This document shows positions 44,197 through 55,939 of a stretch of 64,000 nucleotides of DNA, piece by piece; the first letter of the stretch is position 1; the number at the start of each line of letters is the position of its first letter. The notes beneath the pieces were generated by a model. That model saw only the letters and a list, made by a program, of their open reading frames with translations, was not told the origin of the DNA and searched no databases. The DNA is from Lotus japonicus (taxonomy: Eukaryota > Streptophyta > Magnoliopsida > Fabales > Fabaceae), in assembly GCF_012489685.1 (NCBI RefSeq), contig NC_080046.1, forward strand, positions 29,131,881 to 29,195,880, written 5' to 3'. The translations under genes were made by a program, and so were the position numbers.

Positions 44197-45719
44197 TGTA
44201 AGACCCAAGTTTTTAAGCTTAGAATAAGTGGAAGAGATTTCCATTTACGATTAGGCTTGATGTATTGTGAAAGGAAACCTGAACAAGAGTTTACCAAATG
44301 AAATAAATTTATGAAGGAGAAAGTTCAGGAAAAGTCAAAGGATCGTATCGAAGTCGATAAAAGTTATAGCACGATCGTTATACGCTTAGACCTAGGTCAG
44401 AAACCCTAGTATATAGCTAATTTTCACTTTTAGGCACGATGGCAGTTAATTCCAAAAATCTTCAGAGAAATGTTAGAACTTCTCTTTTTCCATATATCAC
44501 AATCGTTTCGAGGCGAAACTCTAGGATCTACGAACATCCGATTCCAATCATCGGAAGTTTGCCGAAACCGAATCCCTGGTATTTCAAAACCCTAGAATCA
44601 CCCGACTATGGGGACTTTATCTATTCAGAGCTTCAAATGAATATTCTACACGCGTACACCCATTTCTCTTGATGATTTCAATCTTTCTTCCGAAGGAAGT
44701 TTTCTATTCCGACATTCGATGCAAAAAGCAACTTATCGGGTAAAATAGTTTTACACCGACTTTGCACCGACTTTGCATTAGTTGCCAAAAATACAAGGAG
44801 ACATCTTCTTAGCTTAGGAATTCCTTTGCCAAAACCTATCTTAGAATTCATGGAGAATGATGCCGGAAAAATCTGATTCGCGAAACTTTCATTTTCCCGC
44901 GAATTACCATTTTCTATATATAGCAAGAAAGGTGAGAAAAATTACAAGAACTCCTCCATTTTCTCTCCAAGGCCGCGAGCTCCATAGAAGGAAGAGGAAG
45001 AAGAGTTTTTCTTCAAACCTTGCTTGATCGTCGATCAATCAGTTGCTGCTTCAAGGCTTCGAGGTATAGTCGCTAATCCTTACCTCTGATCGCTTTTTCC
45101 ATAGCTTTTCTGTAGAGTTTTCTGAGTGGATAGTTTATGGGTTTTTGCAAAACTATCCTGAATCTTTCATTTCTGATTCTAAACCTCTTCTATATGTGCC
45201 CAAGATCACTTCTGCCGGATTAGATTTTCCGTTATGTCGCCGGAATTCCGCCGGAATCAATTCTAGCCTAAAATACCCATTTATGTAGTTTTTGAGTAAA
45301 GTTCCAACCTTTAGGCTGTAAACTATCGCCTTAGCTTAGTGCTAGTAGGATTAGTTGTCATAAACGTCGTTGGTGACGTCCCTGCAAAATTTTATTTTTG
45401 GGATTTCAGTTTTGAAAATCCTAAGTTAAAAATCATGACAAAATACCCCTGCGACAGTTTTTGATCCGATAATTTTTCCGAGTTCAGAATACCCTTAGTT
45501 ACGGCTTATGAAAGCATAGGAACCAAGTTTGATCGAAGAAAAATCGAGCCCCTTAATTGTGAAAAGTGGCCGAGCCTATTAGAGGGGGAGGAGGAAATTT
45601 CCTTTTCCGAAAACTTGTCTTTCGCGCTAGATTATCGTACCTTAGAGTATAGATTACTTCGTGTAACCTTAGTAAGTATCGATAGCTTAGTTCTCGATAG
45701 ATTCTGATAGTATTTCTGT
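44197..45719 (+). repeat. Gypsy array LTR C, truncated by the assembly gap
   Basis: The first 1523 bp of the LTR, including the 77-codon ORF and TATA box (44915-44922). It carries private differences (ACATCC for ACGTCC near 44535, and one base lost in each of two homopolymer-like tracts), so it is a real third copy, not a copy of A or B. Confidence 0.92.
44439..44672 (+). CDS. 77-codon LTR-internal ORF (LTR C copy)
   Basis: Intact, with one substitution (His for Arg in the RIYERP segment). It is the fourth intact copy in the window. Confidence 0.28.
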   Translation: MAVNSKNLQRNVRTSLFPYITIVSRRNSRIYEHPIPIIGSLPKPNPWYFKTLESPDYGDFIYSELQMNILHAYTHFS

Positions 45720-45819
45720 NNNNNNNNNNNNNNNNNNNNNNNNNNNNNNNNNNNNNNNNNNNNNNNNNNNNNNNNNNNNNNNNNNNNNNNNNNNNNNNNN
45801 NNNNNNNNNNNNNNNNNNN
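45720..45819. other. Assembly gap (100 N)
   Basis: Exactly 100 N, the usual placeholder for a gap of unknown size. It follows repeated LTR sequence. The rest of LTR C, the right edge of the array and the 3' part of the disrupted copia element are missing from the assembly here or lie elsewhere. Confidence 0.97.
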
Positions 45820-46100
45820 CAATAATTGATATAAAGTCTAGCTAAAACACCCCTATTTAAAGTTGAGTTTTATTAAAGAGAGAAAATGTTAGCTATTGGT
45901 TAAGTGATTGATGAGAATTGTGATTAGTGAGAATTTGAGGTGATACGTAGGTGGGAGTAAATGGGGGTATATATGGAAGAAGATGTGATTAATCTTAATA
46001 ATATATGAAGCCCATCCACCAAAGTGGGTCACATTGTTATTTAATTTCCACATGTTTTGATTCTATTGGTTGATATTATTGAATTTCCAAATGTCTAATT
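45820..46100. other. AT-rich flank, nothing recognised
   Basis: Unrelated to the LTRs on either side; no gene or repeat recognised. It ends in the target site TAATT of the next solo LTR. Confidence 0.6.
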
Positions 46101-47309
46101 TGAAGGTGTGAAAAACGACTAGAAGGGGGGGTTGAATAGCGTTTCAATATAAAAACTTTCCCCTTAAGATTTAAAGTAAATCTTTTCGGTTTCTCTAAGA
46201 TAGATGGTGCAGCGGATAAAGATAGAGAGAAGAGAAAAGCACACAAGTATTTTATCCTGGTTCACTTGATAAATCCCTCAAGCTAATCCAGTCCACCCGT
46301 TAAGGTGATTTATTCCTTCTTAGAATGAAGGCAATCCACTAATCAGATAATTGTTACAACTGCACTTGAAACCTACAAGTGACTAACAATACACTGACTT
46401 AGCTGTCACTAAGATTCACTCTCTTAGTCTTCTCTAGGATCCGATCAACCTTGATCTCCTAAAGGAATCACCACTAAGATTCACTCTCTTAGTCTTCTTA
46501 AGGATACTGACCTACCCGGTCCCTTAAGGAAAATCAAACAACTGTTTGAGGTTGGTGTTTACAAAGGTTTGCTTCTAAATAAGCTGAGTGTAAACTAAAT
46601 AAGAACAGATGAAGAAAGTAGAAGCTTGAATCTTTTCTTGTATTGCAGCTCTTGATCTCTCTCTCTTAGCTTTCTTCTTTTTCTTCAGCCTTTTATAGTC
46701 CAAGGTGCAAAGGATATTTCTGTTGAGAGAATATGACCGTTGAGAGGCATTTCTGGAACTTCCAGAACCTGCTGTGGCTGAACCTTGGTAGGTAGGCTTT
46801 TCAGAATAGTACACTGCTCTTGTACTTCTTGATAGAGACATTTGCCTTTAACCAATGACTTCTGATCAGAGGAATACTTCGTGTTGGAACTTGTGAAGCT
46901 TGGTGATCAGAGTCAGAGGGATGCTTGGATCCTCTGACCTTCGTAACTTCTGCTTCTGGACCTTCAGAGCTTCTGGACCTTCAGAGCCTCTGGTCCCTCA
47001 GAGCTTCTGTCTTCAGATCTTCTGATCCTCAGATCTTCTGATCCTCTGATCTTCTGATCCTCTGATCCTCAGATCCTCTGATCTTCAGATCTTCTGATCT
47101 TCAGATCCTCTGATCCTCAGATCCTCTGATCTTTAGATCTTCTGATCTTCAGAACTTCTGACGAATATATCTTCTGGTGTCAGAATCAGAACCTGTTTGT
47201 CAAAACACTCAAGACAAACATTAGAGTATCATAGTTGTTCATCCACAAATAAATACTTGTTATCATCAAAACATAGAGTTGTACCACATGACCAAATCTT
47301 GATCTTACA
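46101..47309 (-). mobile_element. Copia solo LTR (TSD TAATT) with expanded short repeats
   Basis: 1209 bp from TGAAGGTGTG to TGATCTTACA, flanked by TAATT at 46096-46100 and 47310-47314. It belongs to the same family as 11553-12746 and 40173-41391. A duplicated TTAGTCTTCT segment lies near 46395-46500. The U3 contains an expanded TCTGATC/TCAGATC array at 46930-47165. Confidence 0.96.
46930..47165. repeat. Palindrome-rich short tandem array, TCAGATCTTCTGATC type
   Basis: About 15-20 imperfect units of 10-15 bp (CTTCTGATCCTCAGATC and variants). The other LTR copies have only a few loosely related AGAAGCTCTGAAG units at this place. Confidence 0.85.
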
Positions 47310-47349
47310 TAATTTTGATTGGTCCCATATTGTGATATAAATCATGGAG

Positions 47350-47480
47350 ATGAAAACAAGGTGGCAGTTCCGTAAATAAGTAGAGTTTTAAGTGAAACAT
47401 GTTCTAAATTTATAACATGAGTCCATGATCGTGAGTTCGAATCTGGCTGAGATACAAAATAAGAATTTTGACATTTGGTC
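47350..47480 (+). mobile_element. Possible SINE remnant
   Basis: A box-B-like GTGAGTTCGAATCTGGC (about 47431-47447) lies ~70 bp after a weak box-A-like GTGGCAGTTCCGT. No tail or target duplication is clear, so this is tentative. Confidence 0.25.
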
Positions 47481-49307
47481 CATTTGTACTTTGCAATCTA
47501 CATCAATAAAAGTATTCTTTATCCTTTTTTTTGTACAACAAGTATTTTTTATACTGTTTTCATGCTGTCATCGATAAAAATAATGTGATTAGAGGACTAC
47601 TGCTTTTGGTGTTGTCAATATATTAAATATGTATTATAAGTAGTATATTAATAAATGTATAGTACACAACAGTATTAACAATATACGTATTTGGACCGTC
47701 AAAAAATAATATACGTATTTACTTTTAAAAAATAATATACATATTTGCTCCATAGAAAATAAATATACATTTTTCCAAAAAAATAGACCTAAACCTTTGA
47801 TAGAAAAATATATTATATATTAATAGAAACACAAAAATCGTTAATATCATTAAATACATATTGTAAAAAATTATTTAAAAATTGTTCAATAATGAATAAA
47901 CAAAAATATTATCCTAAAAAAATATACAAAAAATTATCATTATCCAAAAAAATTGAAATTTATATAAATTATTCATTATTTATTATATTCAAATTATTTT
48001 ATGAATATTATAGAAATAGTTGAATCAAACACATTTCCAAAGAAGTTGCTTTCTTCTCTTATTTTTTTAGGCATTATGTGTCTAAGTCTTAATATTTTTC
48101 CGCATGATGCTTCCAATGTACGGATGTGTGTTTGGAGATATTGATGAAAGATTTCGTGCCAAGCTATCCGCAATACTTGCTTCTATTAACAATGGAGCTA
48201 GCTGCATTTTAATGCCTTTGTTGTGAGAAGGCTACATTTTAGTCCAGAACGCATTTAGAGAGATTCGTATCAGTTTAAATTTGTTATATTGTTGGTCTAT
48301 CATACACTATTGAACTGATTTTCCCTTTATAAGAAAAATATACTAATATACTTCTTTGGTCTGACTATTCTGAAAATGAATAGAAAAGGACTATGAATCC
48401 CAATTAGATTATAATCAAATTTATTATTTGAAATCTTTCTTTTAATTCTTATTTTTTCTTTTGTCTCTTATTAGGCTTTTCTTTTGAAAACCCAAGGGAA
48501 AAATACTAGATAATGGAATCACAATCTAAATCTAATTGTGTCCCCTTATAAAATACCATCTTATTTATCTTGCATAATACAAAATGCATTCCATCATTGT
48601 TTTCTCTTTGGTTGGTTGTAGACACAAGTATAACAGGGCCTATGACACCTTTTGATAGTCATTTACCATTTCAGCTACTGTTAAATTTTGAGAGGTTTTC
48701 ATTTTCATATAATTAGTAGTTTAAATGTGAAGCACTCTTCATAGAGTAGCGGTATATTGTCCATACTTGCCCTATATTTTCCCCTTTGATTTTAGCTTTT
48801 GGAGAAAATATAGTTATCCTCAAATTTTCAATGGGTAAGAGCATGTATGTGAAGAATTATGTGTTCTTAGGACATTGATGATGTGGCATATAGAATTGCT
48901 CCAATATCATAGATGACATGTCAGAAACAAATCAAGCCCAGGGATTGATTGTAGTTCCTCTATATAATAATAGGCCCTCAAGTAATATGCGTTAATGTAT
49001 TTTATTTACAGGTTTTTTTTACTGAAAGTATGGATTTGGAATGATCACATCTCACGATATTATGCATACATGGCTGGGATGGCGGGAAGCAGGTCTATTT
49101 TGGTAAGTGGAAACTTAATTTAGTTGGCACTGTTTGATTAATGTATTAGTTTGAAGCTACTTTTGTGTCTGTTTTATATTTTGGTCCATGTGTGTGTTGG
49201 TTAGTTGAATTAGGCTAATCTGAAATCGAAACCTCAAAGAATCAAGGCGCCACTGGACATACGCAACAAGAAGCTGAAAGAAGGAAATGGGCAGCAGGCA
49301 GGAGCAT

Positions 49308-49338
<31 letters not shown>

Positions 49339-51050
49339 TGATTGGATACAAAGAAAGCTAATAAAGTGGTTATATTATTGTAAAACAAAAGCTATACGGG
49401 ATAAGCTTTTAAAAATTATTCTAGAATTTTAAAATGTAAATTAAAAAAAAAATGATTGTGTATCAGTTTCATACTTTAGTCTATGTGGTCACTTATCAAG
49501 CACTCTCTTCACAACCTGATGCAGAATTGCACAAGATAGTGAGCAAAGCACTTCATTAATATAATTTTGGTCTTCTATATTGAATATTTTTCTGCTTCTA
49601 TTCTCAAATTTCAGGGTAGTTGATGGAGCATGAACTTTATTCATAAGAGTTCATATCCAAGTGATTTGAAATGAAAACCTTTGCATTGAACATATTGGAG
49701 TGGAACATATACACTGTCACTTCCTTTGCTTTTTCTTATTTCATCACAAGTTACCCTCACTGATGTGCAATATAGAAAGGTAACAATATTTGGATAAGTG
49801 AAATCTTTTACTAATATAATTTCATAAGAAACTGACATTAGTAAGTACATACCAGTATGTGCTTGAAGAAGTAACAATATAATAAAATGAGGCCCCCATT
49901 TGAGTTGTTGAGAAATGGAGAGAGGGTGTGACTGCCTCTGTTTACTTTGTGCTTTTCACTGTAGAATTCATATATGTAACTTTGTACAAAGAGCTGTTAT
50001 TTTGTTCAGATTTCAAATGATTGCTTCTGAAAATATATTTAAAAGATATTTCTTGGGAAGATGTAAGATCACTTCTCTATCAGACCTTGAGAATTTGTGT
50101 TGAAGATAGTTAATTTTGGAGAGTACAATTGTTTTAGGAAACAAGGTGGTGTCTATTTAGTAGGAGCTGTTCCTGATGGTGTTTTTGGGGTTCAAAGTAT
50201 TTCAGTTTCAAATTTGCTGGAAAATAGATTGATTAGAAATTCTTCCTCAAGTTGTTTAAATGAAAATGGGTTTGGGATGATTCTTTTCTATTATGATTAT
50301 AATTGATGTATCAAATGATGTTTCACATTTTGTATGTTTAATATAATTTCAATATTTTTTAGAGTACAAAGACCTGGTGGAAAGGAAAATTTTAATGAAA
50401 ATATTGTGATGTTAAAACTAACATGTTAAGCACATGTCATTGACTCTCGATCTTTGCTCTTTTTTTTTTTAAAGTACCTTGACATTAGACAATTTATAAA
50501 GAGAGTGGTTTTGACACCATATCGAGCTAATTCTGATGAAGAACTTGAGCTTTTCAAATCAAATTTGCTTTTCCACTACAGGCATGCTTATGTTGCATGC
50601 TTATGTATGGATTTTGCGATTTGAGGAAACTTATTATCCGTGCTAATGTACTATAGAATAGAAAGGGATTTTATTGCTTTTTATGTCAGGAAATTTTCAA
50701 ATTAAATTTTGTTTTATAGGAAATCGTAATGGCATTAAAGTCTCAATCAAAGAACTAGAACAAGAGAGAAATAAAGAAAGAATCAATTAAATTGAATAAT
50801 CATAACATTAATTGAAATTTAATTTTGAAAATATCAACTTAACTACTTCACTGTCATATTTGTTAAAGATTCAATTTGTAACCCCAAGATAAGGGAACAC
50901 TTTAGTTAGTATTAAGAACAAACTCTATAAGGAAAAACAATAAATTTGGACTAACATGAGTTTAAGAAATTCTAAAAGTGAAACTAAAAGCACCAGTGTA
51001 TCACTTTCATTAACTAAAAGTAGGAAAATAAATTCATCAAATAATATAAT
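47481..51050. other. AT-rich interval without recognised gene
   Basis: Mostly A/T-rich with short frames only. A (GA)n microsatellite lies at about 49310-49333. Nothing in either strand resembled a known protein domain. Some segments (50354-50430) resemble the degenerate repeat described from 51060 onward. Confidence 0.5.
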
Positions 51051-51059
51051 GTACTCTTA

Positions 51060-51605
51060 TTTTTGTACAAATTAAAGAGTTAAAAGTTCAAACGGGGAGG
51101 TACATTTTAAATGAAATTACTTTCATGATAAAACTAACATAAAAAAAATTTTCTTATAGTTTTTGTACATTCTTTATAATTTTTCAGATAGTTTTAAGAG
51201 TAAATATAGAATAAGTCTGAACGCGCATATTAGAAAACATTGATACATACATAGTCTATATTTACGAATGACTAAATTACATGGTTAAAGACTCTCATGG
51301 CAAGAAATTTTTTACATGAAAATACTTTCATATAAAAATTAATAGAAAAATAATTTTTAATAAAATTTCTCTAATTTACAATATAATCTCATATTTAAAA
51401 TGTACTACATATATAGTCTGCTTTCTTTTTGTAATAACATTTTTCCAAGAATATAATTTAATGTTAAAAAGAATAGATAAATAAATATTCATATAATTTT
51501 AATACGTTTTCCATAATTTGTTTTATAATTTTGAAAAAAAAAACAAATAAAAAGCATGAAAATGTGATAGTAAAATTATATCGTCCATGGACTAGAAAAG
51601 AAATT

Positions 51606-51638
<33 letters not shown>

Positions 51639-52140
51639 ACTATGTTTAAATTACATAGTAAAAAAATCTCACGAGGTAAAATATGTTACATGAAAGTAAT
51701 TTACTGGTAAAACTTATTTATAATTAAATTTTTATTTCATTCCAATACCTTTATCATTATTGTAAAATAATTTTAGAAGTAAATTTTACATGAAAATACT
51801 AGAAATGTAAATTTCTCACTGCTTTGAAATATAATTTCATGTAAATATAGTTTTCTTTTATTTTTGTACAAATTGTAGGATGAAAATATCTCACAGAAGA
51901 AACATTTGACATGAAAATCTATTCCTATTAAAACTATTAAAATTTATTTTTTCATAATTATGATATAATGAAAATGTAGTAGTAAAATTATGTTATATGA
52001 GGATTAGAAAAAGATTCAATGTATATATAATTATTAAGTATATATAATTTTTAAGTTTAAATTACATCGTTAAAAACTTTTACGATAAGATATATTTTCA
52101 TGTCAAAAATAATTTTGATATAATTTCAATGTATTTTTTT
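51060..52140 (+). repeat. Degenerate ~200-bp repeats, AT-rich
   Basis: Five diverged units begin near 51064, 51271, 51646, 51863 and 52055. They share AAATTACAT/GTACAAATT, then GTTAAAAACTCTCA-like, then TACATGAAAATACTTTCAT-like and AAAACTAACA-like blocks. A (TA)n run at 51612-51638 sits between units. The block ends next to the helicase remnant and may be Helitron interior. Confidence 0.45.
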
Positions 52141-52203
52141 AATTTTTCAAAATATTTATGTAAATAAAACTATAGAATATCTCCAATGCACGAGCATAAA
52201 ACT

Positions 52204-52930
52204 AGATATGTCAGATGAGCTCATCCCAATTAGTCTTGACTCGGTAATGGAATAGATTAAATGTACATATCTTGACCTTCCGCACAGAATGAAAGACCCG
52301 CAATTCTTTCAAGATAGAGTAATATTAACCCCTACATTGGAGGCTGTTGAAATGATAAACACTTACATGCTTGGCTTGATAGCTGCACCAGAACATGAAT
52401 ATCTGAGCTCCAACTCTGCCTTGCGATGTTATGAGCATTCTAAAATCCGAGGTGAGTGGTTTACCACATAATTTTTGAACGGCACTAAAAGTTAAGGAAT
52501 GTCAAACCACAAACTATTATTAAAAGTTGGTATTCCAATCATGCTTTTGAGAAATATAGACCAAGCAGCAGGTTTATGCAATGGAACCAGATTAATTGTT
52601 GATGAACTTGGTGAACGTTATATTGGTGCAACTGTTATCACTAGAACCAATGCTAATGACAAAGTGCACATTTCAATAATGGACTTGGTTCCTTCTGATC
52701 CAAATTTCCAATTAAATTCAGAAGAAGACAGTTTTCAATTGCAGTATGCTTTGCGATGAACATAAACAAAAGCCAACGACAAACACTATCTCAAGTTGGC
52801 CTCTTCTTTCTGGGGCCCGTCTTCTCTCATGGTCAGTTATATGTAGTTTTCTCTATAGTACGCTCAAGAAAAGGTCTTAAACTTTGAATACTGGATGAGT
52901 TAGGCAAACAACAGACCAGTACTATAAATG
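52204..52930 (+). pseudogene. Helitron PIF1-like helicase, C-terminal remnant
   Basis: Readable pieces in order: IPISLDSVME then a TAG; MKDPQFFQDRVILTPTLEAV ... EYLSSNSALRC; after a gap NHKLLLKVGIPIMLLRNIDQ and AAGLCNGTRLIVDELGERYIGATV (52499-52759). In a shifted frame come FAMNINKSQRQTLSQVGLFF and GQLYVVFSIVRSRKGLK (about 52750-52880). These are the late motifs of the plant Helitron Rep/helicase protein (LLRNID..GLCNGTRL, INKSQGQTL, GQLYVALSR). Stops and frameshifts make it dead; the Rep domain and helicase motifs I-III are absent. Confidence 0.88.
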
Positions 52931-53093
52931 TAGTGTTTAAGGAAGTTTTTGGAAATGTTTGATGTGTACAACACAATTTCATTAATTTATTCTATTTTTC
53001 TCTTCATATATTATTACACAATTGACTTATGTATAATTTAAAAATTACATATATATGAAAACTAATTTATTTATTACAAAATTCTAACATAAA

Positions 53094-53124
53094 ATTCCGT
53101 GCAGCGCACGGGTTATATACTAGT
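53094..53124 (+). mobile_element. Helitron 3' terminus (hairpin plus CTAGT)
   Basis: CCGTGCAGCGCACGG forms a 6-bp stem with a 3-base loop. It is followed by GTTATATACTAGT, ending at 53124, with a T at 53125. A GC-rich hairpin ~10 bp before a CTRR-type end and insertion before T are diagnostic of Helitrons. The orientation agrees with the helicase remnant, so 52204-53124 is the 3' part of one element; its 5' TC end was not identified. Confidence 0.88.
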
Positions 53125-54722
53125 TGTCTTGAATTCCTAAAACAACAATTATTTTGAAAAATATGTCAAAACCTAAAATAACAATCATTTTGAAATTAAG
53201 AGAATACTTTCTTTTTATTAGATCAAGGTATTTAACAATGACTAATTATCTCCTGGTTATGAGATTTGCATTAAACAGTAAAAAAATGGTCACAATATAT
53301 ACTATACTCTCATTAGCAATGATCAAACCTCCAACCACCGTATGGTTAAAAGAACTTGAGGTTTATTCACAATATATACATCAAAAAGTCAAAGCGGGAT
53401 TTCTTCCTATTGCATGTTGCCATGTTATGAAGTTTTATCAGTAACTGTAATCTTTCAGTATCATATATTTGAATTCCTCCGTTTTGTTTTTATCAGAAGA
53501 AACAAGGACAAACGGCGAAACAGAATAAGCTCACAATAAATGGATGGATGAATATCAGGTGACCCATCCGATAAACCTAAATTTGGTTCGTACATTAGTT
53601 AAGATGCATGCTTGCTTTTGGAATTTTTGATACAAAGAATCACTAATATACACATATAGAGGCATCATTCAATTCGCTGCACCTAGGTCTGAGATAATAA
53701 GTGGATAACCACGATGCATGGAGGATCGAATATAAAGATTTTTGGAACATACAACTATGAAGCATCATTCAATTGGCTGCAATAGTACTCGATTAATTTG
53801 TTTGGTTGATACACTAAAAAATATATTTATTTGGTTGATAATGAAGCTTGAACAGCAAGAAGAAGAAGATATTGGATCACAATGTTTGGTTTGTGTTCTT
53901 GAGAAATTTTATTCGGCCTCTCGGTTTCTTTGGATGGTCAGCTAGAACAATGTGTTCTAGTGGGTCAAAATAGCCATAAGGTTCAATAACGTCCCAAATG
54001 ACTAAAATGTTTCATAACTAAGTAATTACTATGTTTATCGGTCGAAATGGCCAAAGTGAGGATTTGTGTCCAATAATTAGCTGAGCTGAATAAAGCCAAC
54101 AAACTTGCTAAACAATTAAAAGTCTCACCAAGCCTATAACTAAAGGTTTGATTCCTTCATTTGGGTAAGCATTACCTATTTAATTTGCTATCTAAATATT
54201 TTTCTAAGACTTTGTGATTCTCTATCCTAGAAGCTGACTTAAGTGTCGGATTGCCTTTTGCTGGTTTACCACTATGGTACACTACAAAGCTCCGCATCAA
54301 ACAAATTTCATCGTACGTGCAAAGATTAGAGGGGCTTGAAGTTTTATTTTTTGAAGAACGGTTTGAAGAAAAATAAACTGAATGGGAATGATAAAAGATT
54401 CAAACAAAAAAAACCCTAATAAGGATTTTTTCTCCCTAAATAAAGAAAAATTCGGTTCACATGTTACAATTAATTTTAGCAAAAATAAGATAGAATTCTA
54501 ACCTTGAACACTTTGATCTTTGAATGATGGTTGTAAGTTGAATGCTCTGAATGTAGTGGAAACGTCCACGACGGAGCACCAGAGGAGCAACAAGGAGTGT
54601 ACCTGCAAAAGAGACTCCTACACTCAAGTAAGCTTCTAGATCAGAGTGAGAATTTCAAAGCTTAAGAAGAACGAATGTTGCATAATGAATGACGCTTGAG
54701 TAAATGAACGACTAAAATTGTA
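53125..54722. other. Interval without recognised gene
   Basis: A pair of ~20-bp direct repeats (CATCATTCAATTCGCTGCA near 53663 and its variant near 53760) is the only local structure noticed. A segment at 54595-54640 (GTACCTGCAAAAGAGACTCC) resembles a dispersed plant repeat I cannot name. Short frames (53154-53444, 53742-53945) look random. Confidence 0.5.
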
Positions 54723-54921
54723 TGGCTTAATAGCTCTTGGTCCCTTCAAACAAAAATTATCAAAATTAGTCCCTCACATTTACACACTTATACCGTTTTA
54801 GTCCCAAATAGGGATCTTTTTTGCAAAAAATTAAGCAATGTGGAGGACCAAAAGTGCTCATTTTTTTATTGGGGACCAAGCAAAATCGTGATAAGTGAGA
54901 GACCAAAAGAGCTATTAAGCC
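54723..54921. mobile_element. ~198-bp MITE with GGCTTAATAGCTCTT inverted repeats
   Basis: The left end GGCTTAATAGCTCTTGGTCC pairs with the right end, which in reverse complement is GGCTTAATAGCTCTTTTGGT. A second inner pair involves AGTCCCTCAC and the GTGAGAGACC side. A possible 5-bp duplication TTGTA flanks it (54718-54722 and 54922-54926). It is related in terminal sequence style to the MITE at 6017. Confidence 0.75.
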
Positions 54922-55526
54922 TTGTAATCATAGGTTCGGTGTCCATTATGTTTGTGACTTGAGGTTTTTAAGATGCGTTGATGAAAGTTTTATTGGGTTA
55001 TGATCATTTTTAAATGGCCTTGCAATTAAAGGAGCTAGTATGAACGATCCACGCGACTTATGTTGGACGACATGTTTCTTAGTTAAGTCATTTTGACCGA
55101 CATCATGGTACTCGATTAGCCATAAGATCTTTAGACCAACTGAGATGCATCAAGCCTGATAATTTTTTAGGCAGAAAAAAATATTTGAAACAACTTATAC
55201 CCCATATTAGTAGTAAAAACACGACTCATAAGATAAATTTTAGATAATTCATTGTAGTACTTAATAGACAACAGTAATTCTTGGAATTGGGAAGGACCCA
55301 CTTCCCCACTCCCAACTAGTAACCATGGGCACATTACAAATGCAATCTCCATAAAAGTATCCCCATCCAAAGCTATGTAGAGGAGGACAACATAATGCAT
55401 GCAAAGAAAGACACAAGATGACAGATGGTGCACTTGTTGTGGAGGATACAATCATGAGCCTAAGGGAACTTCCCACTATACTAATTTTTCCATTCAATTT
55501 AAGTGGTGGGACCCAACACCATTATT

Positions 55527-55700
55527 ACACGTGTGTACTTCCCCATTGGTGGAAGGATGCACACATTGGTGCCACGTGTCTTTTCTATTAATAATGGGTG
55601 TTCTGATGATTAGTGATGTAAAGGAAGGTTGTTGGAAGGAACAAAGAGGGTTAAAGTATGTAAAGGCTATATAAAGCCAAAAAAAAGTAAGATAGAGACA
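55527..55700 (+). promoter_or_regulatory. Promoter-like segment with two G-boxes and a TATA box
   Basis: ACACGTGT (55527-55534) and GCCACGTGTC (55571-55580) are ABRE/G-box type elements. CTATATAAAG with TATA at 55668-55675 lies ~90 bp downstream. ATGs follow at 55701 and 55722 but their frames close after 5 and 16 codons, so no gene is attached. It may be a promoter remnant or transposon control region. Confidence 0.3.
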
Positions 55701-55939
55701 ATGGACGGGGAAAAATAAAGGATGAATAGCGATGCCCGTTGTTTGTGGATGAGTTTTGCATTCTTGCACTAGAGATTTTTTAATTTTTTTTTATCTTGGG
55801 CGTATTTTTTATTTTCACTACAGATTAAGTAAGCGGCATTTGTAAATTAACACTGGACTAACCAACGTAGTATGATGATTGTTGTAATATTGCAAACACT
55901 ATAGAAATAGTTTATTTTAGCATTTAAGTTTAGTGTCGG

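Larger units (their letters stand above)
30003..45719 (+). mobile_element. Tandem LTR-gag-LTR-gag-LTR array of a non-autonomous Ty3/gypsy element
   Basis: Three LTRs (30003-33923, 36475-41666 and 44197-45719, the last cut by a gap) alternate with two interiors (33924-36474 and 41667-44196). Each interior begins with the same PBS (TGGTATCAGAGC) and ends with the same GGAGGGTAGTAA purine-rich tract. The interiors differ by a 21-bp in-frame repeat and few substitutions. There is no protease, RT, RNase H or integrase. This fits gag-only terminal-repeat elements (TR-GAG). The left flank TTTAT (29998-30002) is one half of a possible target duplication; the right half lies in or beyond the gap. Confidence 0.9.

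Noticed and set aside
51612..51638. (TA)n run and the (GA)n run at 49310-49333
   Set aside because: Ordinary microsatellites; not informative by themselves.
55399..55674. 91-codon Cys/Trp-rich frame
   Set aside because: It overlaps the promoter-like segment with G-boxes; no homology recognised and composition is random-like.
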